Shown in pieces: positions 1 to 8,919 of a stretch of 64,000 bases of DNA. The stretch comes from Marinobacter sp. THAF197a. Its GTDB lineage: Bacteria > Pseudomonadota > Gammaproteobacteria > Pseudomonadales > Oleiphilaceae. The notes beneath the pieces were generated by a model, which was given only the letters and a program-made list of their open reading frames with translations, searched no databases and had not been told where the DNA came from. Every line of letters starts with the position of its first letter. The stretch's first letter is position 1. The translations under genes were made by a program, and so were the position numbers. Where the stretch lies: the NCBI RefSeq assembly GCF_009363275.1, contig NZ_CP045324.1, positions 2,852,001 through 2,916,000 of the forward strand, written 5' to 3'.

Positions 1-444
1 CATCAGCACCGAAGACGGATACGCCGCCTTACCACCGGGCACGTACAAACCCGCCCGATCCAGCGGCGTCACCTTCTGCCCGAGAAGCGTTCCGTCCTCG
101 TCTTCATACTGCCAGGACTTCTGATCCTGCCGCGCATGATAATCCCGGACCCGCTCAGCCGCTTTCTCCAAAGCCACCCGCTGATCCCGAGGAATCCGCT
201 CCAACGCCGCCTGAAGACGACCCTCGTCCATCTCCAGCTCCGCCATGGAGCCAACCTTCAACCGGTCAAACTTCTCGGTAAACTCCAGAACCGCCGCATC
301 GCCACGGGTTTTCACCTCACGCAGAATATGCCGAACCGACTCATTCACCTGATGGTCAACACTGTCATCCCACGCCAACAGCTTGGCCAGCGCACTGTCA
401 AAGTCGCTTTGGGTTGTCGTCAGTCTGGTGATTCTGTCGTTCAT
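1..444 (-). CDS. hisD: Histidinol dehydrogenase, N-terminal part (cut by window edge)
   Basis: This is the first 148 codons of histidinol dehydrogenase, the NAD-dependent enzyme that oxidises L-histidinol to L-histidine in the last two steps of histidine synthesis. The frame is open from the ATG at 442-444 to the window edge, so the gene continues to the left. The translation begins MNDRITRLTTTQSDFD and carries the family's N-terminal helices, then the motif DRAGLYVPGGKAAYPSSVLM near residues 129-148, which is typical of HisD. It follows hisG on the same strand, but 243 bp separate the two genes and a large palindromic element lies in that gap, so the pair may not be a simple operon. Confidence 0.93.
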   Translation of the reverse strand, partial: MNDRITRLTTTQSDFDSALAKLLAWDDSVDHQVNESVRHILREVKTRGDAAVLEFTEKFDRLKVGSMAELEMDEGRLQAALERIPRDQRVALEKAAERVRDYHARQDQKSWQYEDEDGTLLGQKVTPLDRAGLYVPGGKAAYPSSVLM

Positions 445-556
445 CTCGTTAATCCTGCGTTGGATTGAATACTGATTTCTGCCGGATTACCCGCCAGCAG
501 TTCGGGGTATTTTCAACGATGTTTGGGGCTTCCGAACTCAAAAGTATGCGGAAGAC

Positions 557-659
557 CACAGGGAAGGCCTTCCAAAACTGTGCGGAGCCATGGATGGCGG
601 AGCCCAAGCGTCACAGGGATGTGCCGAAGGAGCGTGTTTTGGAAGGCCTTCCCTGTGGG
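557..659 (+). repeat. P1 palindromic element, copy 1
   Basis: Perfect 23-bp inverted arms lie at 557-579 and 637-659. A weaker outer match follows (AGTATG at 544-549 with CATACT at 665-670). The core at 580-636 carries two loops, CATGGATG and CAGGGATG, on the + strand. It sits between hisG and hisD, which are both on the - strand, so the GGA strand is antisense to the his genes. It has no clear T-run, so it is not a standard terminator. Confidence 0.9.
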
Positions 660-687
660 CTGACATACTCCCAAAAAGAAGGAAGCC

Positions 688-1341
688 TTACTCCGAACCC
701 GAACCACGACGGCGATCCACCGCAACCGCCATCTTCTCTATGATGGGATTAATCTGCCCATGCTTCATTTTCATAGAAGCCCGATTAACCACCAACCGCG
801 AACTGATATGATCAATCAGCTCCCGAGGCTCCAGCCCATTGGCCTTCAGCGTATTGCCCGTATCCACAATATCGACAATCTCATCCGCCAGATCCAGAAT
901 CGGCGCCAGCTCCATTGCCCCATAGAGCTTGATAATATCCGCCTGCCGCCCCTGCGCCGCATAATACCGCCGCGCAAGATTTACGAACTTGGTGGCCACC
1001 CGGATTCGCCCGGCCGGCGGCTGCTCACCCTTCTTGCCCGCAGTCATCAGCTTGCAGCGAGAAATGTTCAGATCCAGTGGCTCATACAGGCCTTCCCCGC
1101 CGTGTTCCATCAGCACATCCTTACCCGTGACCCCAAGATCCGCCCCGCCATACTGCACATAAGTGGGCACATCGGTGGCACGGATAATCAGAATCCGCAC
1201 GTTCGGGTCTGTGGTCGGGAACACCAGCTTGCGGGACTTCTTCACGTCATCGACCAGCTCAATACCGGCCTCCGCCAGCAGCGGCAAGGTCTCTTCGAGA
1301 ATTCGTCCCTTTGACAAGGCGATGGTGATGGAATCTGTCAT
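688..1341 (-). CDS. hisG: ATP phosphoribosyltransferase, short form
   Basis: HisG condenses ATP and PRPP, the committed step of histidine synthesis. The start is taken at 1341 (MTDSITIALSKGR), giving 217 residues, the usual size of the short form that lacks the C-terminal regulatory domain and needs HisZ as partner. A start at 1368 overlapping the murA stop would add nine residues and is less likely. The family signature E-x-VDIVDTGNTLK lies near residues 154-165 and the GADLGVTG segment near 66-73. It lies directly behind murA on the same strand, as in Pseudomonas. No hisZ is seen in the window. Confidence 0.95.
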   Translation of the reverse strand: MTDSITIALSKGRILEETLPLLAEAGIELVDDVKKSRKLVFPTTDPNVRILIIRATDVPTYVQYGGADLGVTGKDVLMEHGGEGLYEPLDLNISRCKLMTAGKKGEQPPAGRIRVATKFVNLARRYYAAQGRQADIIKLYGAMELAPILDLADEIVDIVDTGNTLKANGLEPRELIDHISSRLVVNRASMKMKHGQINPIIEKMAVAVDRRRGSGSE

Positions 1342-1367
1342 GGGTCTTTTCGGGTCCCGTTGGTTCA

Positions 1368-2630
1368 TTATGCCGGCAAACGGCGAATACTTGCGCCCAG
1401 CAGCTGCAGTTTTTCCTCAATACATTCATAGCCACGGTCTATGTGGTAAATGCGGTCTACGATGGTGTCGCCATCAGCCACCAGGCCTGCGATAACCAGA
1501 CTGGCCGAGGCTCGCAGATCCGTGGCCATAACCGGCGCGCCCGTCAGATGCTCCACACCTTTAATGATGGCGGCGTTACCTTCCAGACTGATATCCGCGC
1601 CCATGCGAATCAGCTCCTGCAGGTGCATAAAGCGGTTTTCAAAGACCGTCTCTACGATGGTCCCCGTGCCCTCGGCGACGGCGTTCATCGCCGCAAACTG
1701 GGCCTGCATATCCGTCGGAAATGCGGGGTATGGCGCCGTTCGCAGGTTAACCGCCTTCGGGCGCTTACCCTTCATATCCAGCTCAATCCAGTCCGGCCCG
1801 GTGGTGATGTGGGCGCCTGCTTCTTCCAGCTTCAGTAATACCGCCTCAAGCAAGTCTTCGCGGGTATCTTTAACCTTCACCCGGCCACCCGTGGCGGCCG
1901 CAGCCACCAGATAGGTACCGGTTTCAATGCGATCCGGCAGCACGTTGTAGTGGCAACCGTGCAGGCGCTCTACGCCATTGATCTCGATAGTGGCGGTGCC
2001 ATGGCCCTTGATGTCAGCGCCCATGGCAATCAGGCACTCGGCCAGGTCAACCACTTCCGGTTCCCGGGCAGCGTTTTCGAGGATGGTTTTACCCTCAGCC
2101 AGGGTCGCGGCCATCAGCAGGTTTTCGGTGCCGGTTACCGTTACCGTGTCCATGAAGATATGGGCACCTTTCAGGCGACCATTGGTTTTGGCCTTGATGT
2201 AACCGTTCTCAACCTTGATGTCCGCGCCCATCAGTTCCAGGCCGTGGATGTGCAGGTTGACCGGGCGGGTACCAATGGCACAACCGCCAGGCAGGGAAAC
2301 TTCTGCCTCACCAAAATGCGCCACCAGCGGGCCCAGTACCAGAATGGAGGCGCGCATGGTTTTCACCAGCTCATAGGGCGCATGAAAATGCTTGATGGTG
2401 TTGGCGTGAACCTCAACACTCATCTTTTCGTCAATCAGCAGCTCGACACCCATCCGGCCAAGCAGTTCGATCATCGTTGTGATGTCGTTCAGGTGCGGCA
2501 GGTTGCCAACGGTCACCGGCTCATCCGCCAGCAGGGTAGCAGCCAGAATCGGCAGCGCCGCGTTCTTGGCACCGGAGATGCGAATCTCGCCATCCAGAGG
2601 CTTGCGCCCCCTGATCAGAAGTTTATCCAC
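1368..2630 (-). CDS. murA: UDP-N-acetylglucosamine 1-carboxyvinyltransferase
   Basis: MurA transfers enolpyruvate from PEP to UDP-GlcNAc in the cytoplasm, the first committed step of peptidoglycan synthesis. The protein is 420 residues, the normal family length. The catalytic cysteine is in GGCAIGTRPVNLH at residue 117, so the enzyme should be fosfomycin sensitive. The N-terminal LxxxGxxxxxGAKNAALP substrate loop is present near residues 14-27. It is 19 bp downstream of ibaG and continues into hisG, the order found in many Pseudomonas-like genomes. Confidence 0.97.
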   Translation of the reverse strand: MDKLLIRGRKPLDGEIRISGAKNAALPILAATLLADEPVTVGNLPHLNDITTMIELLGRMGVELLIDEKMSVEVHANTIKHFHAPYELVKTMRASILVLGPLVAHFGEAEVSLPGGCAIGTRPVNLHIHGLELMGADIKVENGYIKAKTNGRLKGAHIFMDTVTVTGTENLLMAATLAEGKTILENAAREPEVVDLAECLIAMGADIKGHGTATIEINGVERLHGCHYNVLPDRIETGTYLVAAAATGGRVKVKDTREDLLEAVLLKLEEAGAHITTGPDWIELDMKGKRPKAVNLRTAPYPAFPTDMQAQFAAMNAVAEGTGTIVETVFENRFMHLQELIRMGADISLEGNAAIIKGVEHLTGAPVMATDLRASASLVIAGLVADGDTIVDRIYHIDRGYECIEEKLQLLGASIRRLPA

Positions 2631-2649
2631 AATATCTGTCCTGTTCGGT

Positions 2650-2898
2650 TCAGGCGTTGGCCTGCCGCTCGGCCCACTCGCTCGGGGTGTAGGCCTTCGG
2701 GTGAAGGGCGTGAATGGTGCCGTCCATGATGTGCTGGAACAGTACCTTGTTAATCATTTGCTGCCGTTTGATGGTTGGCAGGCCTTCGAATACCTCACCC
2801 ACCGCGACCACGAGGTAATGGTTGCCATCAACCTGCACCTGCACCTCGCAATCGGGCAGTGCTTGTTTTACTAGATCGGTAACCTGGGCGGCGTCCAT
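2650..2898 (-). CDS. ibaG: BolA-family protein IbaG
   Basis: This 82-residue protein is a BolA/IbaG (YrbA) family member, which partners monothiol glutaredoxins in iron-sulfur handling and affects acid resistance and envelope genes. The family is supported by the VDGNHYLVVAVGEVFEGL segment and the HALHPKAYTPSEW tail. The conserved histidine in HALHPK is the expected cluster ligand. It lies between mlaB and murA, the position seen in E. coli and Pseudomonas. The role here is taken from the family. Confidence 0.93.
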   Translation of the reverse strand: MDAAQVTDLVKQALPDCEVQVQVDGNHYLVVAVGEVFEGLPTIKRQQMINKVLFQHIMDGTIHALHPKAYTPSEWAERQANA

Positions 2899-2958
2899 AG
2901 GGATTCCTCGGCTGTATTGAAATCAGGGGCGGAATTGTAACCAATTCCCGGGCGCCGG

Positions 2959-3276
2959 TCAGCTGTGTGAGGCAAATCCGGGAATCTGATCTTTAAGATT
3001 GCTGAGTGCAGCCAGCGACAATAGGCGGTCGCTGGCGCCTTCAAAGGTAAGGGATACTTGCCGACTGAGTGCCAGCCGATGCCAGCAAAGGAGCATAGAG
3101 AGCACCACGCTGTGGGCGGTGCCCAGCCCGGCAAGGTCGACCGTAAGCGAGCTCTGGGCACCCTTGATTAGCTGTTCACCCTGTTTGCGCAACGGAATCA
3201 CCGAATCGGCATCAACCGATCCGGTTACCCGCAAAGTAGTGCCATCCAAAATGACCGCAGGCGCGTCACTGGTCAT
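2959..3276 (-). CDS. mlaB: STAS-domain protein MlaB
   Basis: MlaB is the small cytoplasmic STAS-domain subunit of the MlaFEDB lipid transporter and stabilises the MlaF ATPase. The 105-residue product shows the STAS fold pattern (TLRVTGSVDADSVIPLRKQG, then LTVDLAGLGTAHSVVLSMLL), with T108-like and hydrophobic positions around AHSVVLSML. It overlaps the end of mlaC by 4 bp, and this coupling supports the assignment even though STAS domains are weakly conserved. Confidence 0.87.
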   Translation of the reverse strand: MTSDAPAVILDGTTLRVTGSVDADSVIPLRKQGEQLIKGAQSSLTVDLAGLGTAHSVVLSMLLCWHRLALSRQVSLTFEGASDRLLSLAALSNLKDQIPGFASHS

Positions 3277-3926
3277 GACTGGTCAATTTCCTCGTCCAGG
3301 TTCAGCGATTCCACCGCGTCGCTCCAACCATCGATGACCAGTTGAATCTGGCCCCGATTAGCCTCCATTTCCTGGGCAAAGCGGTCGCGGAAAGCCAGGC
3401 CGATATTGATACCCTCAACGATGACGTTTTCCATCATCCACCGACCTTCGGCATTGCGGTACATGGAATAAGTGACGGGATAGCGATTACCTGAGGAGGT
3501 GACGACTTCCATCTGCACGGTTGCGCGATCGTTGTTCTGGGCCATGATGGACGCCTCTTTCACCTGGATAGTGAAATCATCGGCCGACACCAGCGCCTGG
3601 GCATAACTGTCAAACAGGCTGCGCTTGAACTTCTCGACAAAGTCATCGCGCTGCTCTGGCGTCGACTGCCGGGCGTAGCGGCCCATTACCCGAGCCGCAA
3701 TGCGACGGAAATCCACGAACTGGTCAAGGGTTTCATCCATGCTCGCGTAAAAGGCTTCCGGGTCGGATGCGTAGAGGCCCTTCTCCGCCTGAAGCTTTTT
3801 TACCAACTTCTGGGTATTGTCATCCACATACTGCCTGAGCTCTTCTTCCGGCCCTGCCCAGGCCTGGCCGAACCCTACTGCAAACAGGGCGAGTATCAGT
3901 ATAAGGCGTTGTTTCAAAACAAGCAT
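3273..3926 (-). CDS. mlaC: Periplasmic phospholipid-binding protein MlaC
   Basis: MlaC shuttles phospholipid across the periplasm between the outer-membrane MlaA complex and the MlaFEDB inner-membrane complex. The 217-residue precursor has a signal peptide with probable cleavage after AWA (about residue 24). The mature part shows the MlaC/Ttg2 pattern, including FVEKFKRSLFDSYAQAL and the YPVTYSMYRNAEGRWMMENV region. It is in tandem with mlaD upstream and mlaB downstream. No mlaA is seen in the window. Confidence 0.94.
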   Translation of the reverse strand: MLVLKQRLILILALFAVGFGQAWAGPEEELRQYVDDNTQKLVKKLQAEKGLYASDPEAFYASMDETLDQFVDFRRIAARVMGRYARQSTPEQRDDFVEKFKRSLFDSYAQALVSADDFTIQVKEASIMAQNNDRATVQMEVVTSSGNRYPVTYSMYRNAEGRWMMENVIVEGINIGLAFRDRFAQEMEANRGQIQLVIDGWSDAVESLNLDEEIDQS

Positions 3927-3957
3927 TGCAGTCTCCTGTGCGTTTATTCCCGTTGCC

Positions 3958-4407
3958 TCACCGGCCCGAGGCGAAATTGCTGATCATCCGTTCCAGATTC
4001 ATGGCAGATTGGGTGGAATAGAAGGTATCGCCTTCTTTCAAGGACTCAAGATCCCCACCAATGGAGATATCAATGTACTGCTCCCCCAGAATTCCGGATG
4101 TACGTATTACTGCTGCACTGTCCGCCGGGATGTTATCCACGTCTTTGTGGATAGACATGGTCACCCTGGCCTGAAAGGTTTCCCGGTCCAGAGTGATCGA
4201 CTCAATGGTGCCTACCGTCACACCCGCCATGGATATCCGGCCCCGGGGCGCCAGCCCGCCAATATCGTTGAAGTTTGCATGAAGCCTGTAGGTAGCGCCA
4301 GCGGCCTTGGGGGACAGGCCACTGACCTGCAACGCCAGGAACAGCAAGGCAGCCAGCCCGGCGATAATAAACAGACCGACGATGATTTCTGTTGTTCGTT
4401 GTGCCAT
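3958..4407 (-). CDS. mlaD: MCE-domain substrate-binding subunit MlaD
   Basis: MlaD anchors in the inner membrane and forms the hexameric MCE ring that receives lipid in the Mla system. The 149-residue protein has one N-terminal membrane helix (about residues 8-28) followed by an MCE domain (about 38-115) with GLAPRGRISMAGVTVGTIESI. The length is normal for the family. It lies between mlaE and mlaC on the - strand with short gaps. Confidence 0.95.
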   Translation of the reverse strand: MAQRTTEIIVGLFIIAGLAALLFLALQVSGLSPKAAGATYRLHANFNDIGGLAPRGRISMAGVTVGTIESITLDRETFQARVTMSIHKDVDNIPADSAAVIRTSGILGEQYIDISIGGDLESLKEGDTFYSTQSAMNLERMISNFASGR

Positions 4408-4428
4408 GAGAGGCTCCCGGAATACCTG

Positions 4429-5211
4429 TTAGAAATTTCCAAACATGACAGCGGTCAGCACGAAATCCAGGCCGAGAACCGCCAAAGATGAATACACCAC
4501 AGTTTTGGTAGTGGCCGAACTGATCCCTGCCGAGGTGGGCACACAGTCATAACCCTGGTACACCGCAATCCAGGCACAGACAAGACCGAACACCACACTC
4601 TTGATCAGCCCGTTGAGAACGTCATCCACAAAGTCCACTGAGGCCTGCATATTGCCCCAATATGAGCCTTCGTATACACCTAACCATTCAACACCCACCA
4701 ACATGCCACCCCAGACGCCAACCACCGCGAATATCATGGCCAGAATGGGCAGTGAAATAAAACCCGCCCACAACCTTGGGGCGATCACCCGGCGCAACGG
4801 GTCGACCCCCATCATTTCCATGCTGGAGAGTTGCTCAGTCGCTTTCATCAGACCGATTTCGGCGGTTAACGCAGAACCAGCACGGCCAGCAAACAGCAGT
4901 GCCGCCACCACTGGCGCCAGTTCACGCACCAGGGTCAATGCGATCATCTGGCCGATGGCCGCCTCCGAACCAAAATCGCTGAGAATAGTGTACCCCTGAA
5001 GACCAAGCACCATGCCGATGAACAAACCCGACACCACCACAATGGCCAGCGACAGCACACCGACTGCATATAACTGCTTTACCAGGAGCGGAAAACCTAC
5101 AGAGGGCTTCGGTACGCCCCCGACAACGCCCGCCAGAAACTGACAGGCCCGCCCCAGTGACGCAATAACATCAAGACCCGTTCGCCCCAGGGCAGCTATG
5201 CGATCCATCAT
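4429..5211 (-). CDS. mlaE: Lipid transporter permease MlaE
   Basis: MlaE is the inner-membrane permease of the Mla transporter. The 260-residue product has the several hydrophobic helices of the family and the typical LVRELAPVVAALLFAGRAGS and ALTAEIGLMKATEQLSSMEM blocks in the middle. It overlaps mlaF by 4 bp, so the ATPase and the permease are translationally coupled. Substrate direction (retrograde lipid transport) is known from E. coli work and not shown here. Confidence 0.96.
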   Translation of the reverse strand: MMDRIAALGRTGLDVIASLGRACQFLAGVVGGVPKPSVGFPLLVKQLYAVGVLSLAIVVVSGLFIGMVLGLQGYTILSDFGSEAAIGQMIALTLVRELAPVVAALLFAGRAGSALTAEIGLMKATEQLSSMEMMGVDPLRRVIAPRLWAGFISLPILAMIFAVVGVWGGMLVGVEWLGVYEGSYWGNMQASVDFVDDVLNGLIKSVVFGLVCAWIAVYQGYDCVPTSAGISSATTKTVVYSSLAVLGLDFVLTAVMFGNF

Positions 5212-6020
5212 GCGCCACCCCCGCAGATACCGAAATCAGACGCTGCATCGCTGTTCGGGTAATGGAACGGCACCGGGCCGTCGGGCTGACCTTTGAGGAA
5301 TTGTTGAACCCGCTCGGAGGGGTGCGCCCTGAGTTCATCCGGAGTTCCCTCACCAATGACCTTGCCATCCGCAATGATGCACGCGTAGTGGCAGATACTC
5401 AGGGATTCCGGCACGTCATGGGACACCAGCACGCTGGTCAGGCCCATGGAGCTGTTCAGATCGCGGATCAACTTGACCAGAACCCCCATGGCAATGGGAT
5501 CCTGCCCGGCGAAAGGCTCGTCGTACATGATCAGCTCAGGGTCCAGCGCGATACTACGGGCCAGCGCCACCCGGCGTGTCATCCCCCCGGACAGTTCCGA
5601 GGGCATAAGGTTGCGGGCACCACGCAGGCCCACCGCTTCGAGCTTCATCAGCACGATGTCCCGAATCATATCTTCCGGCAGGCGGGTATGAACCCGCAAA
5701 GGAAAGGCAACGTTCTCATACACACTGAGGTCGGTGAACAGGGCACCGCTCTGAAAAAGCATGCCCATCTTTTCCCGCAGCACGTACAATTCCTTGCGCT
5801 TGAGCTTTGGCACCTCACGGCCTGCCACCACCACCTGACCGGAGTCGGGACGCAGCTGGCCGCCAATCAGTCGCAACAGCGTGGTCTTACCGGTGCCACT
5901 GGGGCCCATGATCGCGGTGATCCGCCCCTTCGGAATATCCAGCGAGACACCATCGAATATGCGCCGGCCGGAGCGGGAAAACACCACGTCGTTAAGGCTT
6001 ATGTATGCAGATGACGCCAT
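5208..6020 (-). CDS. mlaF: Lipid transporter ATPase MlaF
   Basis: MlaF is the ATPase of the Mla transporter. The 270-residue protein has Walker A GPSGTGKTT (about residues 39-47), the signature LSGGMTRR, and Walker B LIMYDEPFAGQDP. It is the first gene of the mlaFEDCB-ibaG-murA-hisG run. The region between it and the divergent kdsD (about 220 bp) should hold the promoters of both units, although no strong consensus boxes stood out. Confidence 0.96.
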   Translation of the reverse strand: MASSAYISLNDVVFSRSGRRIFDGVSLDIPKGRITAIMGPSGTGKTTLLRLIGGQLRPDSGQVVVAGREVPKLKRKELYVLREKMGMLFQSGALFTDLSVYENVAFPLRVHTRLPEDMIRDIVLMKLEAVGLRGARNLMPSELSGGMTRRVALARSIALDPELIMYDEPFAGQDPIAMGVLVKLIRDLNSSMGLTSVLVSHDVPESLSICHYACIIADGKVIGEGTPDELRAHPSERVQQFLKGQPDGPVPFHYPNSDAASDFGICGGGA

Positions 6021-6237
6021 AATCCATCCTGATTAAAGAGCGCCTACATTATGACATGCGCCGCTTCAGCTCAATGAAAAGCCGGTTAAAGCTACGTAAA
6101 ATGTCTTGATGGCAATGATCAGTTTCCCTGAACGTTGGCTGCCACGCGTCTCAACAATGATATACTCACGATTCAGTCGCCCGATCACCGACGTTTGGCC
6201 GGGCAAACCAGACCGACCGAGCAGACTATCCGCCGAG

Positions 6238-7227
6238 ATGACAGATTCACACGCTCCAGACACCCCCGACTACCGCTCCTCAGCAGTTCGAGCCATCCGC
6301 ATCGAGCGGGAAGCTATCGAAGCCCTGGAAGGCCGTATCAACGGCGACTTCACCAGAGCCTGCGACGTTATCATGGCCTGCAAAGGCCGGGTAGTGGTCA
6401 CCGGCATGGGTAAATCCGGCCATATCGGCAACAAGATTGCAGCCACATTGGCAAGCACCGGCACGCCCTCCTTTTTTGTTCACCCGGGTGAAGCCAGCCA
6501 CGGCGATATGGGCATGATCACCCCGCAAGATGTGGTGGTTGCCATCTCCAACAGCGGCAGCACCAGCGAGGTGGTGACCATTCTGCCGCTGATCAAACGC
6601 ATGGGGGCACCGCTGATCAGCATGACCGGCAACCCGAACTCTGTGCTGGCTCAGGAAGCGGTCGCCAATCTGGATGTCAGCGTTGCCCTGGAGGCCTGCC
6701 CGCTTGGCCTGGCACCCACATCCAGCACCACAGCGACCCTGGTCATGGGCGATGCGTTGGCCGTAGCCCTGCTGGAAGCCCGAGGCTTCAGTGCCGAAGA
6801 CTTTGCCTTCTCTCACCCGGGCGGCAGTCTGGGACGGCGCTTGCTGCTGCGGGTTTCTGACATCATGCATACCGGCGACCAGATTCCCAAAGTTCTTGAA
6901 AATACCACCCTCAGCGGCGCCCTGCTGGAGATCAGCCGTAAAGGGCTGGGCATGACCACCATCGTCGACGCCCAGGGGCATCTGACCGGCATATTTACCG
7001 ATGGCGACCTGCGCCGGACCCTGGACAAATCCGTCGACGTTCACACCACTCCGATCCGGGACGTCATGACCCGCCACGGCAAAACCATTCAGGCTGACCA
7101 CCTGGCGGCCGAGGCACTGAACATCATGGAAGAGATGAAGATCAATGCCCTGCCCGTCACCGACGACGACGGCAACCTGGTTGGCGCCATCAACATGCAT
7201 GACCTGCTGCGTGCGGGGGTGATTTAA
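6238..7227 (+). CDS. kdsD: D-arabinose 5-phosphate isomerase
   Basis: KdsD converts ribulose 5-phosphate to arabinose 5-phosphate, the first step of Kdo synthesis for lipopolysaccharide. The start at 6238 (MTDSHAPDTPDYRSS) gives 329 residues, matching the E. coli enzyme; a more upstream ATG at 6106 would add 44 residues unlike the family. An N-terminal SIS domain (about 40-170, with VTGMGKSGHIGNKIAATLAS) is followed by two CBS domains (about 200-325). Its stop overlaps the kdsC start (TAATG). Confidence 0.96.
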   Translation: MTDSHAPDTPDYRSSAVRAIRIEREAIEALEGRINGDFTRACDVIMACKGRVVVTGMGKSGHIGNKIAATLASTGTPSFFVHPGEASHGDMGMITPQDVVVAISNSGSTSEVVTILPLIKRMGAPLISMTGNPNSVLAQEAVANLDVSVALEACPLGLAPTSSTTATLVMGDALAVALLEARGFSAEDFAFSHPGGSLGRRLLLRVSDIMHTGDQIPKVLENTTLSGALLEISRKGLGMTTIVDAQGHLTGIFTDGDLRRTLDKSVDVHTTPIRDVMTRHGKTIQADHLAAEALNIMEEMKINALPVTDDDGNLVGAINMHDLLRAGVI

Positions 7228-7796
7228 TGAGTGACTTCGCACCGCCTATGCACACCGGCTGGGACGACACGCTCAAGGCAAAAGCCGCCAGAATTCGCCT
7301 GATCGCCCTGGACGTAGACGGCATCATGAGCGATGGTCGGTTGTATTTCAGCGCTGCCGGCGACGAACTCAAAGCGTTCAATATACTGGATGGTCTGGGC
7401 CTGAAACAGTTGATGAAGGCTGGAATTACCGTGGCAGTCATTACCGGGCGCAGGTCACCACTGACAGAAAAACGGATGACCGACCTCGGCATCCCGCACC
7501 TGATGCAGGGCCGGGAAGACAAGAAAGTTGCGTTACAGGAACTGGTTGCAGGCATGGATATCGCTCCGGACCAGATTGCCTATATGGGCGATGATCTGCC
7601 TGATCTGCCCGCCCTGACATTCGCCGGCCTGGGTATCAGCGTGCCCAACGGCTACTGGCTGGTGCGTCAGCAAGCCGACTATTGCACCCAGGCCCTGGGG
7701 GGGCACGGCGCCGTGCGTGAAGCATGTGACTTGATACTCTGGGCGCAAAACCGGCTGGGCGCTACTCTGGCCCCCTATCTGGGCAAGCCGTCATGA
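7227..7796 (+). CDS. kdsC: 3-deoxy-D-manno-octulosonate 8-phosphate phosphatase
   Basis: KdsC removes phosphate from Kdo 8-phosphate to give Kdo. It is a HAD-superfamily C0-type enzyme of 189 residues. The nucleophile motif ALDVDGIMSDG has Asp29 and Asp31, and the acidic motif III MGDDLPDLPAL is present near residues 114-124. It overlaps kdsD upstream and lptC downstream, so Kdo synthesis and LPS export genes are transcribed together. Confidence 0.96.
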   Translation: MSDFAPPMHTGWDDTLKAKAARIRLIALDVDGIMSDGRLYFSAAGDELKAFNILDGLGLKQLMKAGITVAVITGRRSPLTEKRMTDLGIPHLMQGREDKKVALQELVAGMDIAPDQIAYMGDDLPDLPALTFAGLGISVPNGYWLVRQQADYCTQALGGHGAVREACDLILWAQNRLGATLAPYLGKPS

Positions 7797-8392
7797 TCCC
7801 GGGGGCCCTGTCAGACATCGTTCGCAAACCCTGGGTTCGAACCCTGGCGCTGGCAGCCACGGTTCTCGCGACCGTCTTCCTGATGTGGCAGAACGAGGAA
7901 GGTGACAGTGTGCGGGGCGATGCCGCAGAACTCAGGGGCCCGTCGGAACCCGACAGTTTTATCATCGAGGGCCGCTACACAACCTGGGACGAACACGGCA
8001 ACCTTAAGATGTCGATATCCAGCCCCCGAATTGAGCAGTTTGAAGACACCAACTACGCCACCATGAATGCCCCAAGGGCCAGGATTTTCAGCGAACAGGC
8101 CACCCCACCATGGATAATCGAAGCGGATGAAGGTAGCCTCCGGCAAGACGATGATCAGGTGACCTTGACGGGCAACGTCGTCGTACTCCGTCAAACCGGC
8201 GACTCTGAAGCCACCCTGAAAACCGACTCACTGACCCTGGATAACCGCCAGGGCACGGTATACACCGATCAACCGGTCACCATTACCGAACCGTTCGGCG
8301 TTACCCAGGCCAATGGCATGAAAGCCTGGATAAACGAACGCATACTGGAACTCAACTCCCGGGTGGAAGGGCAATATGAAACCATCAGGTAA
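7793..8392 (+). CDS. lptC: LPS export protein LptC
   Basis: LptC is a bitopic inner-membrane protein that passes LPS from LptB2FG to the LptA bridge. The 199-residue product has one membrane helix near residues 17-33 and then a periplasmic beta-jellyroll domain (YTTWDEHGNLKMSISSPRIEQFE onward). It overlaps kdsC by 4 bp and lptA by 17 bp. Sequence conservation in LptC is low, so position between kdsC and lptA is part of the evidence. Confidence 0.92.
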   Translation: MIPGALSDIVRKPWVRTLALAATVLATVFLMWQNEEGDSVRGDAAELRGPSEPDSFIIEGRYTTWDEHGNLKMSISSPRIEQFEDTNYATMNAPRARIFSEQATPPWIIEADEGSLRQDDDQVTLTGNVVVLRQTGDSEATLKTDSLTLDNRQGTVYTDQPVTITEPFGVTQANGMKAWINERILELNSRVEGQYETIR

Positions 8393-8912
8393 GCGCACAC
8401 ACCGACTGCCGGTCATACTGGCCGCACTGATGCTGGCCAGCCCGGCAACCGCGTTTGATCTGGATTCCGACACCCCCATCAAGGTCAGCGCTGATTCCGC
8501 CCGCCTGGACGATACCGAAGGGACCGCCATCTACACCGGCGACGTTGAACTGGTTCAGGGGGCCACCCAGCTGAACGCAGAACGGGTGGTACTGTATCGA
8601 AGCCCCGAAGGTCTAAGCCGGATTGAGGCAAGCGGCGAACCCGCCCGATATCGCCAGCCGGCACGGGAAGGTGAAGCCATGACAGACGCCCGGGCGCGGA
8701 CCATCACCTGGTCAGCGGCGGAAAACCGGCTGACGTTCGAGCGCCAGGCAGTGATTGAACAGGGCAACAATGTGTTCCGGGGCGACGTCATCCAATACGA
8801 CACCGTGCGCAGGGTGGTCACTGCAGAAGGCGGCACGCCTTCGGAAGAGAGCTCTGGCCGGGTGGAAATGGTGATTCAGCCTCGCGGCTCCAGCAACCCC
8901 TCAGACGAATAG
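8376..8912 (+). CDS. lptA: LPS transport periplasmic protein LptA
   Basis: LptA forms the periplasmic bridge that carries LPS to LptDE. The 178-residue precursor has a signal peptide ending near ATA (residue 26). The mature protein begins with PIKVSADSARLDDTEGTAIYTGDVELVQG, typical of the OstA/LptA jellyroll. The gene starts inside the end of lptC and is followed 7 bp later by lptB. Confidence 0.95.
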   Translation: MKPSGKRTHRLPVILAALMLASPATAFDLDSDTPIKVSADSARLDDTEGTAIYTGDVELVQGATQLNAERVVLYRSPEGLSRIEASGEPARYRQPAREGEAMTDARARTITWSAAENRLTFERQAVIEQGNNVFRGDVIQYDTVRRVVTAEGGTPSEESSGRVEMVIQPRGSSNPSDE

Positions 8913-8919
8913 GTTACTG

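Noticed and set aside
1443..2729. Long open frames opposite murA and many other genes
   Set aside because: They are shadows of strongly conserved coding genes in GC-rich DNA, with arginine/histidine-rich, low-quality translations.
6106..6237. Upstream kdsD start adding 44 residues
   Set aside because: The extension is not found in the family, and the ATG at 6238 gives the normal length.
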